Source of the DNA: Alishewanella tabrizica
GTDB lineage: Bacteria > Pseudomonadota > Gammaproteobacteria > Enterobacterales > Alteromonadaceae
Direction: 5' to 3'
Assembly: GCF_014652375.1 (NCBI RefSeq)
Contig: NZ_BMYR01000017.1
Location: 1-38,792, forward strand
Length of the DNA stretch: 38,792 nt
In this document: positions 20,045 to 30,182 of the stretch, piece after piece
Layout of the letters: every line of letters starts with the position of its first letter
How positions within the stretch are numbered: position 1 is the first letter of the stretch
Made by a program: the position numbers and the translations under genes
Notes under the pieces: generated by a model
The model's database searches: none
Seen by the model: the letters and a program-made list of their open reading frames with translations, nothing else
What the model was told of the DNA's origin: nothing

Positions 20045-21229
20045 ATGGCTAAGGCTAAATTTGAACGCGTAAAACCGCACGTAAACGTAGGTACTATCGG
20101 CCACGTTGACCACGGTAAAACTACTCTGACAGCTGCTATCACTAACGTATTAGCTAAGCATTACGGCGGTCAGGCATTTGCTTTCGATCAAATCGATAAA
20201 GCACCAGAAGAGAAAGCTCGTGGTATCACGATCAATACTTCACACGTAGAATATGACACGCCATCACGTCACTACGCACACGTAGACTGCCCAGGTCACG
20301 CTGACTATGTTAAGAACATGATCACCGGTGCAGCGCAGATGGACGGCGCGATCCTGGTAGTAGCAGCAACAGACGGCCCAATGCCACAAACACGTGAGCA
20401 CATCCTGTTATCACGTCAAGTAGGCGTACCGTACATCATCGTGTTCATGAACAAGTGTGACATGGTAGATGACGAAGAATTATTAGAATTAGTAGAAATG
20501 GAAGTGCGTGAGCTTCTTTCAGACTACGACTTCCCAGGTGATGACCTGCCAGTAATCCGCGGTTCAGCCTTAAAAGGTCTGGAAGGCGATGCTGAATGGG
20601 AAAAGAAAATCCTGGAATTAGGCGAAGCGTTAGATACGTACATCCCAGAGCCAGTACGTGCGATTGATAAGCCATTCATCATGCCAATCGAAGACGTATT
20701 CTCAATTGCTGGTCGTGGTACTGTAGTAACAGGCCGTGTAGAGCAGGGTATCGTTAAAGTAGGCGAGACAGTAGAAATCGTAGGTATCAAAGATACTGTT
20801 GCGACTACCTGTACTGGTGTAGAAATGTTCCGTAAGCTGTTAGACGAAGGTCGTGCAGGTGAGAACATTGGTGCCTTATTACGTGGTACTAAGCGTGAAG
20901 ACGTAGAACGTGGTCAAGTACTTGCTAAGCCAGGTTCAATCAAGCCACACACGAAGTTCGAAGGCGAAGTGTACGTATTGTCAAAAGAAGAAGGTGGTCG
21001 TCACACGCCATTCTTCAAAGGCTACCGTCCACAGTTCTACTTCCGTACTACAGACGTAACTGGTGCAGTTGAGCTGCCAGAAGGCGTAGAGATGGTAATG
21101 CCAGGCGACAACTTGAAGTTTGTTGTTGAATTGATTTGCCCAATCGCGATGGACGAAGGTTTACGCTTCGCTATCCGTGAAGGTGGCCGTACCGTAGGTG
21201 CTGGTGTAGTATCAAAAATCATCGCGTAA
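20045..21229 (+). CDS. tufA: Translation elongation factor Tu (str operon copy)
   Basis: This is the second EF-Tu gene, at the classical end of the str operon. The 394 residues are identical to the tufB product except Ser74 instead of Thr74, inside the switch I-proximal DTPxRHYAH segment where Thr is the usual residue. By my count about 28 bases differ between the genes, almost half of them in one block of about 200 bp near the 5' third; long stretches elsewhere are identical. The upstream regions are unrelated, so similarity starts at the ATG. It is followed by a terminator identical to that of tufB. Confidence 0.98.
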   Translation: MAKAKFERVKPHVNVGTIGHVDHGKTTLTAAITNVLAKHYGGQAFAFDQIDKAPEEKARGITINTSHVEYDTPSRHYAHVDCPGHADYVKNMITGAAQMDGAILVVAATDGPMPQTREHILLSRQVGVPYIIVFMNKCDMVDDEELLELVEMEVRELLSDYDFPGDDLPVIRGSALKGLEGDAEWEKKILELGEALDTYIPEPVRAIDKPFIMPIEDVFSIAGRGTVVTGRVEQGIVKVGETVEIVGIKDTVATTCTGVEMFRKLLDEGRAGENIGALLRGTKREDVERGQVLAKPGSIKPHTKFEGEVYVLSKEEGGRHTPFFKGYRPQFYFRTTDVTGAVELPEGVEMVMPGDNLKFVVELICPIAMDEGLRFAIREGGRTVGAGVVSKIIA

Positions 21230-21256
21230 TTATTGATTTCGCATTGATGTAAAAAG

Positions 21257-21280
21257 AAGGCTCCGTTTGGGGCCTTTTTT
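21257..21280 (+). terminator. Intrinsic terminator of tufA / str operon
   Basis: Stem AAGGCTCC/GGGGCCTT with a GTTT loop (21257-21276) is followed by a T run. It is the same structure, base for base, as the tufB terminator. Confidence 0.9.
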
Positions 21281-21290
21281 CTATCTGAAA

Positions 21291-21318
21291 TTATTTTCAA
21301 ACACTTGTTTGAAAATAA
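21291..21318. promoter_or_regulatory. 13-bp perfect palindrome, PsrA-like operator candidate
   Basis: TTATTTTCAAACA (21291-21303) and its exact complement TGTTTGAAAATAA (21306-21318) are separated by CT. The core CAAAC-N4-GTTTG matches the published consensus form of PsrA, a TetR-family regulator of fatty acid oxidation genes in Pseudomonas and Alteromonadales. A possible weak promoter (TTGTTT at 21305-21310 and CATAGT at 21328-21333) overlaps it, which would suit repression of the next gene. The regulator itself is not in the window. Confidence 0.65.
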
Positions 21319-21363
21319 CCCTTGTGCCATAGTTAACTCATCCGTCCAGTCTGAGGTTTACTT

Positions 21364-23103
21364 ATGAGCCATTATCAAGCCCCCCTTCGCGATATACATT
21401 TTAATCTTTTCGATGTTTGGCAGTTAGATCACTATTGGCAGCAGCAATCAACGCTGGCAGAAATAATTGAATCAGAGACAGCAAAAGCCATTCTGGATGA
21501 AGCCGCAAAGATATGTGAGCAACAAATTGCCCCTTTGAGCCAGGTGGCTGATGCTGTTGGTGCTCAGCTTCGAGAGGGAAAGGTCACGTTGCCAGAGCAT
21601 TACTACACTGCTTATAAAAGTTTAAGTGAAGGTGGCTGGACAGGATTAAGTGGCGATCCAGAGTTCGGCGGCATGGGAATGCCGAAAGCCTTATCGATGA
21701 TGGTCGACGAAATGTTGTGCAGCGCTGATATTGCTTTCTCACTTTACCCAGGTTTAACCGCTGGCGCGGGTGTGGCATTACTACAACATGCTGACGACTC
21801 GATGAAATCGCTTTACTTGCCGAAACTTTATTCAGGCGAATGGTCAGGGACGATGTGCCTGACGGAGTCTCATGCGGGGTCTGATTTAGGTATTATGCGT
21901 ACTGCTGCTAAACCCTTACCAGACGGGAGTTATAGCATTACAGGGAGTAAAATCTTTATTACAGCGGGCGAGCATGATTTAACATCTAACATCATACATT
22001 TGGTGCTCGCAAAATTACCTGATGCGCCTGCTGGCAGCAAGGGTATTTCACTTTTCTTGGTTCCAAAGTTTCTAGTAAATTCTCAGGGTGATATTACCGA
22101 GAGAAACACACTATCTGTGGGTTCTATCGAACATAAAATGGGCATTAACGGTTCAGCGACTTGCGTACTTAATTTTGATGGCGCCCAAGGATTTCTGATC
22201 GGGCAGCCTCATCGTGGTTTAGCCTGTATGTTTACAATGATGAATTATGAACGTTTATCCATGGGTAGCCAAGGACTAGGCGCAGCAGAGCGCGCTTACC
22301 AAAATGCATTAATCTACGCTAAAGAACGTTTACAAGGCAGAATAGCAGAAAAAGATACAAATAAGGCTGAGGCCATTATTGGTCATCCTGATGTGCGACG
22401 AATGCTGCTCAATATTAAAGTAATGAATGAGGCTGGTCGAACCTTTGCTACTTGGGTTGCTTCATTATTAGATAGAGCCAAATACGATAACTGTGAATTA
22501 TCAAATCATCGTGCGAATTTACTTACGCCCATAACAAAAGCGTTTATGACAGATCGCGGCTTGGATGCGTGTATTACTGCTCAACAAGTCTTTGGTGGTC
22601 ATGGTTATGTAAAAGAATGGGGTATGGAGCAACTGGTGCGAGATGTTCGGATTGCACAAATCTATGAAGGAACAAATGGCATCCAAGCTGCGGATTTTAT
22701 GTTGCGAAAGGTAGTGTCCGACAAAGGCGTTGTGTTAGAGGCATTGCTTGTAGACATTCTTGATGAAATTACTACACAGCCCAACACGACTACACCTCAA
22801 TTACAGCAAGCTATTACTGTGCTTCGTCAGCATTTACACGCGCTTCTGCAACGTGACCTTGCAGTCATTAGTGCTGGTGCGTGTGACTTCTTAGATGCCA
22901 CGGCCTATGTTTTGTATGGATATATGTGGTATAGAAATATCAAAGCCTTAGCTACAGGCACACAAGATAACGACTTTATTCAAGGCAAAGAACAAAGTGC
23001 TGCATGGTATTGTCATAAGGTCTTACCAAAAATATATGGTATTTTGGCAAGTATTGAAGGTGATACATCCTCGTTGTTCAAACTGCAAGATGACATATTT
23101 TAA
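21364..23103 (+). CDS. Acyl-CoA dehydrogenase, long (about 580-residue) type
   Basis: This flavoprotein should oxidise an acyl-CoA to the trans-2-enoyl-CoA and pass electrons to ETF. The N terminus MSHYQAPLRDIHF is typical of the long subgroup that includes FadE-like enzymes and DmdC (methylmercaptopropionyl-CoA dehydrogenase). The FAD-contact motif CLTESHAGSDLG lies at 165-176, the FGGHGYVKEWG region at 410-420, and YEGTNGIQA at 434-442 supplies the probable catalytic Glu435. A C-terminal extension follows. The substrate cannot be told from sequence. It lies alone between the str terminator and the S10 promoter, behind a PsrA-like palindrome, so it is probably regulated with fatty acid degradation. 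Confidence 0.9.
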   Translation: MSHYQAPLRDIHFNLFDVWQLDHYWQQQSTLAEIIESETAKAILDEAAKICEQQIAPLSQVADAVGAQLREGKVTLPEHYYTAYKSLSEGGWTGLSGDPEFGGMGMPKALSMMVDEMLCSADIAFSLYPGLTAGAGVALLQHADDSMKSLYLPKLYSGEWSGTMCLTESHAGSDLGIMRTAAKPLPDGSYSITGSKIFITAGEHDLTSNIIHLVLAKLPDAPAGSKGISLFLVPKFLVNSQGDITERNTLSVGSIEHKMGINGSATCVLNFDGAQGFLIGQPHRGLACMFTMMNYERLSMGSQGLGAAERAYQNALIYAKERLQGRIAEKDTNKAEAIIGHPDVRRMLLNIKVMNEAGRTFATWVASLLDRAKYDNCELSNHRANLLTPITKAFMTDRGLDACITAQQVFGGHGYVKEWGMEQLVRDVRIAQIYEGTNGIQAADFMLRKVVSDKGVVLEALLVDILDEITTQPNTTTPQLQQAITVLRQHLHALLQRDLAVISAGACDFLDATAYVLYGYMWYRNIKALATGTQDNDFIQGKEQSAAWYCHKVLPKIYGILASIEGDTSSLFKLQDDIF

Positions 23104-23154
23104 CGTCGAGTTGACGTGAAGGCTAACAATGATTGGCCGATTAATAATCAGTGC

Positions 23155-23182
23155 TTGCAATATCGGCTGGTCTGTATATAAT
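23155..23182 (+). promoter_or_regulatory. S10 operon promoter
   Basis: TTGCAA (23155-23160), 16 bases, then consensus TATAAT (23177-23182) and the GC-rich ATGCGGCC. It gives a leader of about 200 bases before rpsJ. The 50 bases between the preceding stop and the -35 contain only a short CGTC/GACG hairpin and a GCCGAT/ATCGGC inverted repeat (23136-23167), so no clear terminator follows the dehydrogenase gene. Confidence 0.75.
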
Positions 23183-23240
23183 ATGCGGCCAGTCGATAAA
23201 CATCTGGCTGAGACAAGTAATAACACAGTAACTGGTAGAC

Positions 23241-23347
23241 TTATACGGTAACGTATAAACAAAACTTTATTGTGTAGCTTGTACAACAAGCTCCCGATTG
23301 GGGAGCAACTGGTAACTTGGTGCATAAGCATGCCTGCTTAGGTTTTT
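23241..23347 (+). promoter_or_regulatory. S10 leader with attenuator hairpins
   Basis: Four hairpins stand in a row: TTATACG/CGTATAA with a GTAA loop (23241-23258), AGCTTGT/ACAAGCT (about 23277-23292), GCTCCC/GGGAGC (partly overlapping, to 23305), and TAAGCA/TGCTTA (23325-23340) followed by GGTTTTT. The last is terminator-like. In E. coli L4 binds such a leader and causes both attenuation and translational repression of the S10 operon. L4 control here is inferred from that. Confidence 0.65.
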
Positions 23348-23358
23348 GCTTATGTTTA

Positions 23359-23379
23359 TTTTTGCTCTTTTTGCTCTTT
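23359..23379 (+). promoter_or_regulatory. Two tandem boxA-like motifs before rpsJ
   Basis: A 9-bp tandem repeat, TTTTTGCTC twice (23359-23376), produces two copies of TGCTCTTT (23363-23370 and 23372-23379). This is the boxA core bound by the NusB-NusE (S10) complex. The GAGG ribosome-binding site of rpsJ begins on the next base. Its use as an autoregulatory site is my hypothesis. Confidence 0.5.
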
Positions 23380-23389
23380 GAGGCTTTGA

Positions 23390-23704
<315 letters not shown>

Positions 23705-23733
23705 TCAGACAGGTTTTTAGAGAGGTTTAGGAA

Positions 23734-24372
23734 ATGGCTATCGGTCTTATCGGTCGTAAAGTGGGTATGACTCGCATCTTCACAGAAGATGGCGTATCAA
23801 TCCCAGTAACCGTAATCGAAGCAACACCAAACCGCGTTACTGCTGTTAAAACGCAAGACGTTGATGGCTATAACGCGCTGCAAGTAACCACTGGTACTGT
23901 TAAGGCAAGCCGCCTGAACAAACCAGATGCTGGTTTATTTGCAAAAGTGGGTGTTGAGGCAGGTCGTGGTCTGTGGGAATTCCGCCTGCAAGACAACGAA
24001 GGTACTGACATCACAGTTGGTAGTGCGATTACTGTTGAAATTTTCGCAGAAACGAAAAAAGTTGATGTAGCTGGTACATCAAAGGGTAAAGGTTTTGCTG
24101 GTGCGGTTAAGCGCTGGAATTTCCGTACTCAGGATGCTACTCACGGTAACTCTTTGTCACACCGTGCACCAGGTTCAATTGGTCAAAACCAATCACCAGG
24201 TAAAGTATTCAAAGGTAAGAAAATGGCTGGTCACTTAGGTAACGAGCGCGTAACCGTGCAGTCACTGGAAGTGGTTCGTGTTGATGCAGAACGTAACATC
24301 CTGTTAGTAAAAGGCGCAGTGCCTGGTGCTATCGGCGGTGACGTTATTGTTAAACCAGCTGTTAAAAGCTAA
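23734..24372 (+). CDS. rplC: 50S ribosomal protein L3
   Basis: L3 is one of the two proteins that start 50S assembly, and its long loop reaches toward the peptidyl transferase centre. The 212-residue protein (E. coli 209) starts [16 protein letters not shown] and contains the central extension around [26 protein letters not shown] (about 125-150), including the Gln (in GSIGQ) that the methylase PrmB modifies in E. coli. It lies between rpsJ and rplD in the S10 operon; ribosome-binding site TTTAGGAA. Confidence 0.98.
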   Translation: MAIGLIGRKVGMTRIFTEDGVSIPVTVIEATPNRVTAVKTQDVDGYNALQVTTGTVKASRLNKPDAGLFAKVGVEAGRGLWEFRLQDNEGTDITVGSAITVEIFAETKKVDVAGTSKGKGFAGAVKRWNFRTQDATHGNSLSHRAPGSIGQNQSPGKVFKGKKMAGHLGNERVTVQSLEVVRVDAERNILLVKGAVPGAIGGDVIVKPAVKS

Positions 24373-24389
24373 CGTCTAGGAGATAAGTG

Positions 24390-24995
24390 ATGGAATTAGC
24401 ATTACGAGACGCTCAAGGCGTTCTTGAAGTTTCCGAAGCTACCTTTGGACGTGAGTTTAACGAAGCTCTGGTACATCAGGTAGTGGTTGCTTTTGCAGCT
24501 GGTGCCCGTCAGGGTACTCGTGCACAACTGACACGTTCAGAAGTACGTGGTGGCGGCAAGAAGCCATGGCGTCAAAAAGGTACTGGCCGCGCGCGCGCTG
24601 GTACAATCCGCAGCCCAATTTGGCGTAGCGGTGGTGTGACTTTTGCGGCTAAGCCACAAGATCACAGCCAAAAAGTTAACCGTAAAATGTATCGCGGTGC
24701 GATTCAAAGCATTCTGTCTGAACTTGTTCGTCAGGAGCGCTTAATTGTTGTTGAGAGTTTTGGTGTTGATTCACCAAAAACAAAAGACTTAACTGCAAAA
24801 CTGAAAGCGATGGATTTAAAAGACGTTCTGATCGTAACTAACGAAGTAGACGAGAATTTATTCTTATCTGCACGCAACTTATATAAAGTTGACGTACGTG
24901 ATGTACATGGTATCGATCCGGTCAGCTTAATCGCATTCGACAAAGTGTTAATGACTGCTGCTGCAGTTAAACAACTTGAGGAGCTGTTAGCATGA
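24390..24995 (+). CDS. rplD: 50S ribosomal protein L4
   Basis: L4 lines the peptide exit tunnel and in E. coli is the autogenous regulator of the S10 operon and a modulator of RNase E. I chose the ATG at 24390 over the adjacent GTG at 24387, because AGGAG lies seven bases before the ATG and the protein then has exactly the E. coli length, 201 residues, starting [10 protein letters not shown]. The tunnel loop [20 protein letters not shown] segment is present as [16 protein letters not shown]. Its stop overlaps the rplW start (ATGA). Confidence 0.98.
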   Translation: MELALRDAQGVLEVSEATFGREFNEALVHQVVVAFAAGARQGTRAQLTRSEVRGGGKKPWRQKGTGRARAGTIRSPIWRSGGVTFAAKPQDHSQKVNRKMYRGAIQSILSELVRQERLIVVESFGVDSPKTKDLTAKLKAMDLKDVLIVTNEVDENLFLSARNLYKVDVRDVHGIDPVSLIAFDKVLMTAAAVKQLEELLA

Positions 24996-25294
24996 TCCGT
25001 GAAGAACGTTTACTGAAAGTGATTCTGGCTCCGCATGTTTCTGAAAAGAGCACCACTGCGGCAGAAAAACACAACACTATCGTTTTCAAAGTGTCTACTA
25101 CGTCTACTAAAGCTGACATTAAAGCTGCCGTAGAAAAACTGTTTGAAACAGAAGTAGTTGGTGTTCGTACTGTTAACGTTAAGGGTAAGACCAAGCGCAC
25201 TGGTGCGCGTATGGGCAAGCGTAGCGATTGGAAAAAAGCTTACGTGACTCTTAAAGAAGGCAGCGAAATCGATTTTGTTGGCGGCGCTGAGTAA
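24992..25294 (+). CDS. rplW: 50S ribosomal protein L23
   Basis: L23 sits at the tunnel exit and is the docking point for trigger factor and SRP. The 100-residue protein has the conserved N terminus [21 protein letters not shown], including the exposed loop used by trigger factor in the family, and the basic [21 protein letters not shown] extension. It overlaps rplD by four bases, implying coupled translation. rplB starts 16 bases after its stop. Confidence 0.98.
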   Translation: MIREERLLKVILAPHVSEKSTTAAEKHNTIVFKVSTTSTKADIKAAVEKLFETEVVGVRTVNVKGKTKRTGARMGKRSDWKKAYVTLKEGSEIDFVGGAE

Positions 25295-25310
25295 GAAGAG
25301 GAGTTAGGAA

Positions 25311-26135
25311 ATGGCACTTGTTAAGTGTAAACCTACGTCACCAGGTCGTCGCCACGTATTAAAAGTGGTTAACCCTGACCTGTACAAAGGCAAGCCTTAC
25401 GCACCTTTGTTAGAGAAGAACGTTAAAACTGGTGGTCGTAATAACAACGGTCGTATCACTACCCGTCATATCGGTGGTGGTCATAAGCAGCATTACCGTT
25501 TAGTTGACTTCAAACGCACTAAAGACGGTATTCCGGGCAAAGTAGAGCGTTTAGAATACGATCCAAACCGTACCGCAAACATTGCACTAGTATTGTATGC
25601 AGACGGTGAGCGTAGTTACATCCTGGCCCCTAAAGGCATGAAAGCGGGTGATGCAGTTATTTCTGGCGTTGATTCTCCAATCAAACCAGGTAATACCTTG
25701 CCACTTCGTAACATCCCAGTAGGTCAGGTAGTACATAACATCGAAATGAAACCGGGTAAAGGTGGTCAGTTGGCGCGTTCAGCTGGTGCTTTTGTTCAAA
25801 TCCTGGCTCGTGACGGTGACTATGTTACTCTACGTCTGCGCAGCGGCGAAGTACGTAAAGTATTAGCAGATTGTCGCGCGACTATCGGTGAGATTGGTAA
25901 TGCCGAGCACATGTTACGTCAATACGGTAAAGCAGGCGCTATGCGCTGGCGTGGTATTCGCCCAACCGTACGTGGTGTAGTAATGAACCCGGTAGATCAC
26001 CCACACGGTGGTGGTGAAGGTAAAACTTCAGGTGGTCGTCACCCAGTTACACCATGGGGCGTACCAACTAAAGGTTACAAGACTCGTTCAAACAAGCGTA
26101 CTGATAAACTTATCGTACGTCGTCGTGATAAATAA
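25311..26135 (+). CDS. rplB: 50S ribosomal protein L2
   Basis: L2 is needed for subunit joining and for peptidyl transferase activity. The 274-residue protein (E. coli 273) has the RNA-binding domain in the middle and the conserved C-terminal region [18 protein letters not shown], which includes the functionally important histidine (H229 in E. coli). The C-terminal tail is strongly basic ([13 protein letters not shown]). It lies between rplW and rpsS in the S10 operon, with ribosome-binding site AGGAGTTAGG. Confidence 0.98.
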   Translation: MALVKCKPTSPGRRHVLKVVNPDLYKGKPYAPLLEKNVKTGGRNNNGRITTRHIGGGHKQHYRLVDFKRTKDGIPGKVERLEYDPNRTANIALVLYADGERSYILAPKGMKAGDAVISGVDSPIKPGNTLPLRNIPVGQVVHNIEMKPGKGGQLARSAGAFVQILARDGDYVTLRLRSGEVRKVLADCRATIGEIGNAEHMLRQYGKAGAMRWRGIRPTVRGVVMNPVDHPHGGGEGKTSGGRHPVTPWGVPTKGYKTRSNKRTDKLIVRRRDK

Positions 26136-26142
26136 TTTGTGA

Positions 26143-26430
<288 letters not shown>

Positions 26431-26440
26431 GGGGTAAATA

Positions 26441-26773
26441 ATGCAAGCATTAGCGAAACACAAATTTGCCCGTTCTTCTGCACAAAAAACTCGCCTGGTT
26501 GCTGACCAGGTTCGTGGTTTGCCAGTAGATAAGGCGCTGAATGTACTAACTTATAGCCCGAAAAAGGCTGCTGAGTTAGTCAAAAAGGTTCTTTTATCAG
26601 CCATTGCCAACGCTGAGCACAATGAAGGCGCGGATATTGATACGCTGAAAGTTAAGACAATCTTCGTTGATGAAGGTCCGTCTATGAAGCGCATCAAGCC
26701 ACGTGCTAAAGGTCGTGCTGATCGTATCGTCAAGCGTACTAGCCACATTACTGTGGTTGTAGCTGATAACTAG
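26441..26773 (+). CDS. rplV: 50S ribosomal protein L22
   Basis: L22 extends a beta-hairpin into the exit tunnel, where it meets L4 and senses arrest peptides such as SecM. The 110 residues equal E. coli length. The hairpin segment near [27 protein letters not shown] (about 71-97) is intact; deletions of MKR there give macrolide resistance in E. coli. It lies between rpsS and rpsC. Confidence 0.98.
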   Translation: MQALAKHKFARSSAQKTRLVADQVRGLPVDKALNVLTYSPKKAAELVKKVLLSAIANAEHNEGADIDTLKVKTIFVDEGPSMKRIKPRAKGRADRIVKRTSHITVVVADN

Positions 26774-26782
26774 GAGTGAGAA

Positions 26783-27496
26783 ATGGGACAGAAAGTACAT
26801 CCTAATGGTATTCGCCTAGGTATCACTAAGCCGTGGAGCTCAACCTGGTTCGCGAATACAAAAGATTTCCCGGATTTTCTGAACGGTGACTATAAAGTTC
26901 GTCAGTACCTGACAAAAGAACTGAAAGCAGCTTCAGTAAGCCGGATCGATATTGAACGTCCTGCAAAAAGCATCCGTGTGACTATTCACACTGCACGTCC
27001 AGGCGTAATTATCGGTAAAAAAGGTGAAGACGTTGAGAAGATCCGTAAGCAAGTAGCAGCCATCGCTGGCGTACCTGCTCAGATCAATATCTCTGAGATC
27101 CGTAAGCCAGAGCTAGACGCTAAGTTAGTTGCTGATTCTATCAGCAGCCAGTTAGAGCGTCGCGTAATGTTCCGTCGCGCTATGAAGCGTGCCGTGCAAA
27201 ACGCTATGCGTATTGGTGCTAAGGGTATCAAGGTGCAAGTAAGCGGCCGTTTAGGCGGTGCTGAAATTGCCCGTGATGAGTGGTACCGTGAAGGCCGTGT
27301 GCCATTGCACACCTTACGTGCCGACATCGACTACAATACCTCTGAAGCACTGACTACTTACGGTATCATTGGTGTTAAAGTGTGGATTTTCAAAGGCGAG
27401 ATCTTAGGTGCTCTGCCTCTGCAAAATAACGCCAACAACGCCAACACTAACAACCAGCCTAAAGCGCCGAAAAAACCGGCTCGTAAGGCTAAGTAG
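26783..27496 (+). CDS. rpsC: 30S ribosomal protein S3
   Basis: S3 lies at the mRNA entry tunnel and takes part in the ribosomal helicase function. The 237-residue protein (E. coli 233) has the N-terminal KH domain with [18 protein letters not shown] (about 73-90), and the conserved C-terminal domain with the [26 protein letters not shown] segment. The tail is a low-complexity Asn/Lys/Pro stretch, longer than in E. coli. rplP follows 12 bases after its stop. Confidence 0.98.
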   Translation: MGQKVHPNGIRLGITKPWSSTWFANTKDFPDFLNGDYKVRQYLTKELKAASVSRIDIERPAKSIRVTIHTARPGVIIGKKGEDVEKIRKQVAAIAGVPAQINISEIRKPELDAKLVADSISSQLERRVMFRRAMKRAVQNAMRIGAKGIKVQVSGRLGGAEIARDEWYREGRVPLHTLRADIDYNTSEALTTYGIIGVKVWIFKGEILGALPLQNNANNANTNNQPKAPKKPARKAK

Positions 27497-27508
27497 GGGT
27501 ATTGAGCG

Positions 27509-27922
27509 ATGTTGCAACCAAAACGTACAAAATTTCGTAAAGTGCACAAAGGCCGTAACCGCGGTTTATCACAAGTAGGTGATAAAGTGAGTTTCGGTAC
27601 TTACGCACTGAAATCTGTAGAACGTGGTCAAATGACTTCACGTCAAATCGAATCTGCACGTCGTGCTATGACGCGGGCTGTAAAACGTGTTGGTAAAATC
27701 TGGATCCGTGTGTTCCCAGACAAGCCAATCACTGCTAAGCCGCTGGAAGTACGTATGGGTAGTGGTAAAGGTTCTGTTGAGTACTGGGTATGTCAGATTA
27801 AACCTGGCAAAGTTCTGTACGAAATGGACGGTGTGTCTGAAGAGTTAGCGCGTCATGCTTTTGCATTAGCCGCTGCTAAGCTTCCATTCAAGACAACCTT
27901 TGTAACGCGGACGGTAATGTGA
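27509..27922 (+). CDS. rplP: 50S ribosomal protein L16
   Basis: L16 helps to position A-site tRNA and is added late in 50S assembly. The 137-residue protein (E. coli 136) starts [19 protein letters not shown] and has the conserved [19 protein letters not shown] region; the arginine hydroxylated by RoxA/YcfD in E. coli lies in the segment about residue 81. Its stop TGA is part of TGATG with the rpmC start, so rpmC is probably coupled to it. Confidence 0.98.
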   Translation: MLQPKRTKFRKVHKGRNRGLSQVGDKVSFGTYALKSVERGQMTSRQIESARRAMTRAVKRVGKIWIRVFPDKPITAKPLEVRMGSGKGSVEYWVCQIKPGKVLYEMDGVSEELARHAFALAAAKLPFKTTFVTRTVM

Positions 27923-28113
27923 TGAAAGCCAGCGAATTGAAAACCAAAAGTGTTGAAGAGTTAAACGCTGAATTATTAGGTCTGTTACGTGAGCAGTTTA
28001 ACCTGCGCATGCAAGCAGCTACTGGTCAGTTAGCTCAGTCTCACTTATTGAAGCAGGTGCGTCGTGATATCGCGCGCGTTAAGACCATCTTAACCGAGAA
28101 GGCAGGTGCGTAA
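27922..28113 (+). CDS. rpmC: 50S ribosomal protein L29
   Basis: L29 is a small two-helix protein beside L23 at the tunnel exit. I chose the ATG at 27922, which gives 63 residues starting [15 protein letters not shown], exactly the E. coli length; a GTG one codon earlier is possible. The conserved [16 protein letters not shown] block is present. It overlaps the stops and starts of both neighbours by one base (TGATG with rplP, TAATG with rpsQ), which implies tight coupling without strong Shine-Dalgarno sequences. Confidence 0.97.
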   Translation: MKASELKTKSVEELNAELLGLLREQFNLRMQAATGQLAQSHLLKQVRRDIARVKTILTEKAGA

Positions 28114-28367
28114 TGACCGAACTTAATACTCGTACACTGCAAGGTAAAGTAATCAGCAACAAGATGGACAAGTCTATCACTGTTGCGATTGAGCGTCAGG
28201 TGAAACACCCAATTTATGGTAAGTTCATCAAGCGTACTACCAAGCTGCACGTGCATGACGAAACCAATCAATGTAAAGAAGGCGATGTAGTCACTATTCG
28301 TGAATGTCGTCCTTTGTCTAAGACTAAATCTTGGACCTTGGTTGCTATCGTTGAATCTGCTTCTTAA
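28113..28367 (+). CDS. rpsQ: 30S ribosomal protein S17
   Basis: S17 is a primary 16S rRNA-binding protein with an OB fold at the 30S body. The 84-residue protein has the family sequence [22 protein letters not shown] and [13 protein letters not shown]. It is the last gene of the S10 operon and overlaps rpmC by one base. A strong terminator follows 17 bases after its stop. Confidence 0.98.
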   Translation: MTELNTRTLQGKVISNKMDKSITVAIERQVKHPIYGKFIKRTTKLHVHDETNQCKEGDVVTIRECRPLSKTKSWTLVAIVESAS

Positions 28368-28384
28368 TTTTTAAGAAGAAGAAC

Positions 28385-28413
28385 AAAACGGCTCCTTTGG
28401 GAGCCGTTTTTGT
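28385..28413 (+). terminator. Strong terminator between S10 and spc operons
   Basis: AAAACGGCTCC (28385-28395) pairs with GGAGCCGTTTT (28400-28410) across TTTG, giving 11 perfect pairs plus a T tract. It is among the strongest terminators in the window and separates the two operons. Confidence 0.9.
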
Positions 28414-28498
28414 TTGTTACCCCAGTAGCTTTGGTAAGGTGATACCTTGTAAAAGACATAATTGTTTTTATTTTAAACTACCACTTTGCCATAACTGC

Positions 28499-28531
28499 TG
28501 TTATAATCACGCGCCCTTCCTCTAGGGAGGG
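28499..28531 (+). promoter_or_regulatory. spc operon promoter (extended -10) and 5' hairpin
   Basis: TGT followed by consensus TATAAT (28499-28507) is an extended -10, with no good -35 at the usual distance. An A/T-rich stretch at 28457-28478 could be an UP element. The discriminator CACGCGCCC resembles that of the E. coli spc promoter, which also has TGTTATAAT. Right at the expected start site CCCTTCC pairs with GGGAGGG (28514-28531), so the mRNA would begin with a hairpin. The 62 bases from there to rplN show no other feature. Confidence 0.75.
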
Positions 28532-28592
28532 ATTTATTATCGTAAGCAGCGTATCCCGAGAGGGTTACATAGTAGAATAGCGGAGCACTAAG

Positions 28593-28961
28593 ATGATCCA
28601 GATGCAATCTATGCTGGAAGTCGCAGACAACAGCGGCGCGCGCAGCGTAATGTGTATTAAGGTCTTAGGTGGTTCGCATCGCCGTTATGCTGCAATTGGT
28701 GACATCATTAAAGTTACTGTAAAGGAAGCAATTCCACGCGGTAAAGTTAAAAAAGGTGATGTTCTAAATGCAGTGGTGGTGCGTACAGCTAAAGGCGTAC
28801 GTCGTCAGGACGGGTCATTAATCCGTTTTGATCGCAATGCAGCAGTGTTATTAAACACTAAGCTGGAACCGATCGGTACCCGTATTTTCGGGCCTGTTAC
28901 ACGTGAACTTCGTGGCGATAAGTTTATGAAGATCGTGTCTCTGGCACCAGAAGTACTGTAA
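28593..28961 (+). CDS. rplN: 50S ribosomal protein L14
   Basis: L14 is at the subunit interface and binds the silencing factor RsfS. The 122-residue protein has the family sequence [27 protein letters not shown] and ends in the conserved [12 protein letters not shown]. It is the first gene of the spc operon; the GGAG ribosome-binding site is in the leader, and rplX starts nine bases after the stop. Confidence 0.98.
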   Translation: MIQMQSMLEVADNSGARSVMCIKVLGGSHRRYAAIGDIIKVTVKEAIPRGKVKKGDVLNAVVVRTAKGVRRQDGSLIRFDRNAAVLLNTKLEPIGTRIFGPVTRELRGDKFMKIVSLAPEVL

Positions 28962-28970
28962 GGAGTCACC

Positions 28971-29285
28971 ATGGCTAGCAAAATCCGTCGTGATGACGAG
29001 GTAATTGTTCTTACTGGTAAGGACAAAGGTAAGCGCGGTAAAGTAACTAAAGTATTAGTTGCTGAATCACGTGTTTATGTTTCAGGCGTTAATCTGGTAA
29101 AGAAACACCAGAAACCTGTTCCGGCTATTAACCAGCCAGGCGGTATCGTCGAGAAAGAAGCCTCGATTCATGTTTCAAACGTAGCGATCGTTAATCCTAA
29201 AACAGGTGCAGCGGATCGTGTAGGTTTCCGTTTTGAAGATGGCAAGAAAGTCCGTTTCTTCAAATCGAATAACGAAGTAATTTAA
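28971..29285 (+). CDS. rplX: 50S ribosomal protein L24
   Basis: L24 is one of the two initiators of 50S assembly and lies near the tunnel exit. The 104-residue protein has the N-terminal KOW motif ([21 protein letters not shown], about 7-27). The ribosome-binding site TAAGGAG overlaps the rplN stop. rplE begins 19 bases after its end. Confidence 0.98.
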   Translation: MASKIRRDDEVIVLTGKDKGKRGKVTKVLVAESRVYVSGVNLVKKHQKPVPAINQPGGIVEKEASIHVSNVAIVNPKTGAADRVGFRFEDGKKVRFFKSNNEVI

Positions 29286-29304
29286 TTGCTATTGGAGTAA
29301 TACG

Positions 29305-29844
29305 ATGGCGAAACTGCATGAAATTTATAAAGACACCGTAGTTCCAGAACTGTTTAAACAGTTTGGCTACACCAGCGTCATGCAAGTCCCTCGGATTGTT
29401 AAAATCACGCTCAATATGGGTGTGGGTGAAGCCGTAGCTGATAAAAAGATCCTTGAAAACGCTGTAGCAGACTTAACTGCTATCGCTGGCCAGAAACCTC
29501 TGGTAACTAAGGCTCGCAAATCAGTTGCTGGTTTTAAAATCCGTGAAGGCTACCCTATTGGCGCGAAAGTGACCCTGCGCGGTGAGCGTATGTGGGATTT
29601 CTTAGAGCGTTTAGTTTCTATTGCTATCCCGCGTATCCGTGATTTCCGTGGTGTAAACCCGAAATCGTTCGACGGCCGTGGTAACTACAGCATGGGCGTA
29701 CGTGAGCAAATCATTTTCCCTGAAATCGATTACGATAAAGTAGATGCAGTACGTGGTTTAGATATCACTATTACAACTACAGCCCGTACCGATGATGAAG
29801 GACGTGCTTTACTTGCCGCGTTTAACTTCCCGTTCAAGAAATAA
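29305..29844 (+). CDS. rplE: 50S ribosomal protein L5
   Basis: L5 binds 5S rRNA with L18 and L25 and contacts P-site tRNA. The 179 residues equal E. coli length, with the conserved [15 protein letters not shown] and [20 protein letters not shown] motifs. In E. coli S8 represses the spc operon by binding RNA at the start of this gene; I could not confirm an S8 helix in the short spacer here. Confidence 0.98.
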   Translation: MAKLHEIYKDTVVPELFKQFGYTSVMQVPRIVKITLNMGVGEAVADKKILENAVADLTAIAGQKPLVTKARKSVAGFKIREGYPIGAKVTLRGERMWDFLERLVSIAIPRIRDFRGVNPKSFDGRGNYSMGVREQIIFPEIDYDKVDAVRGLDITITTTARTDDEGRALLAAFNFPFKK

Positions 29845-29855
29845 GGTGTAGGGTC

Positions 29856-30161
29856 ATGGCAAAACAATCAATGAAAGCTCGCGAATTAAAGCGTGCACAA
29901 CTGGTAGCCAAATTCGCTGCAAAGCGTCATGAACTTAGAGATCTGATTGCCAATCCTTCGACTTCTGATGAAGATCGCTGGGCAGCAGTTCTTAAGTTGC
30001 AGACGTTACCGCGTGATTCAAGCCCAGCACGTCAGCGTAATCGTTGTCGTGTGACAGGTCGTCCACATGGTTATCTGCGCAAGTTCGGTATGAGCCGGAT
30101 CAAGGTCCGCGAAGCGGCTATGCGCGGTGAAATTCCTGGCCTTCGTAAGGCTAGCTGGTAA
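29856..30161 (+). CDS. rpsN: 30S ribosomal protein S14 (zinc-independent form)
   Basis: S14 is a late-assembling protein of the 30S head. The 101-residue long form has no CxxC zinc pairs; the C-terminal [35 protein letters not shown] block is standard for this type. It starts 11 bases after rplE and ends 21 bases before rpsH. Confidence 0.98.
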   Translation: MAKQSMKARELKRAQLVAKFAAKRHELRDLIANPSTSDEDRWAAVLKLQTLPRDSSPARQRNRCRVTGRPHGYLRKFGMSRIKVREAAMRGEIPGLRKASW

Positions 30162-30182
30162 GAATCACGGGAGTAACGAGCT

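Noticed and set aside
23359..23379. Tandem repeat in the rpsJ leader as simple low-complexity slippage
   Set aside because: Considered as the only explanation, but both units reproduce the boxA core next to the NusE gene, so I kept it as a finding with that caveat.
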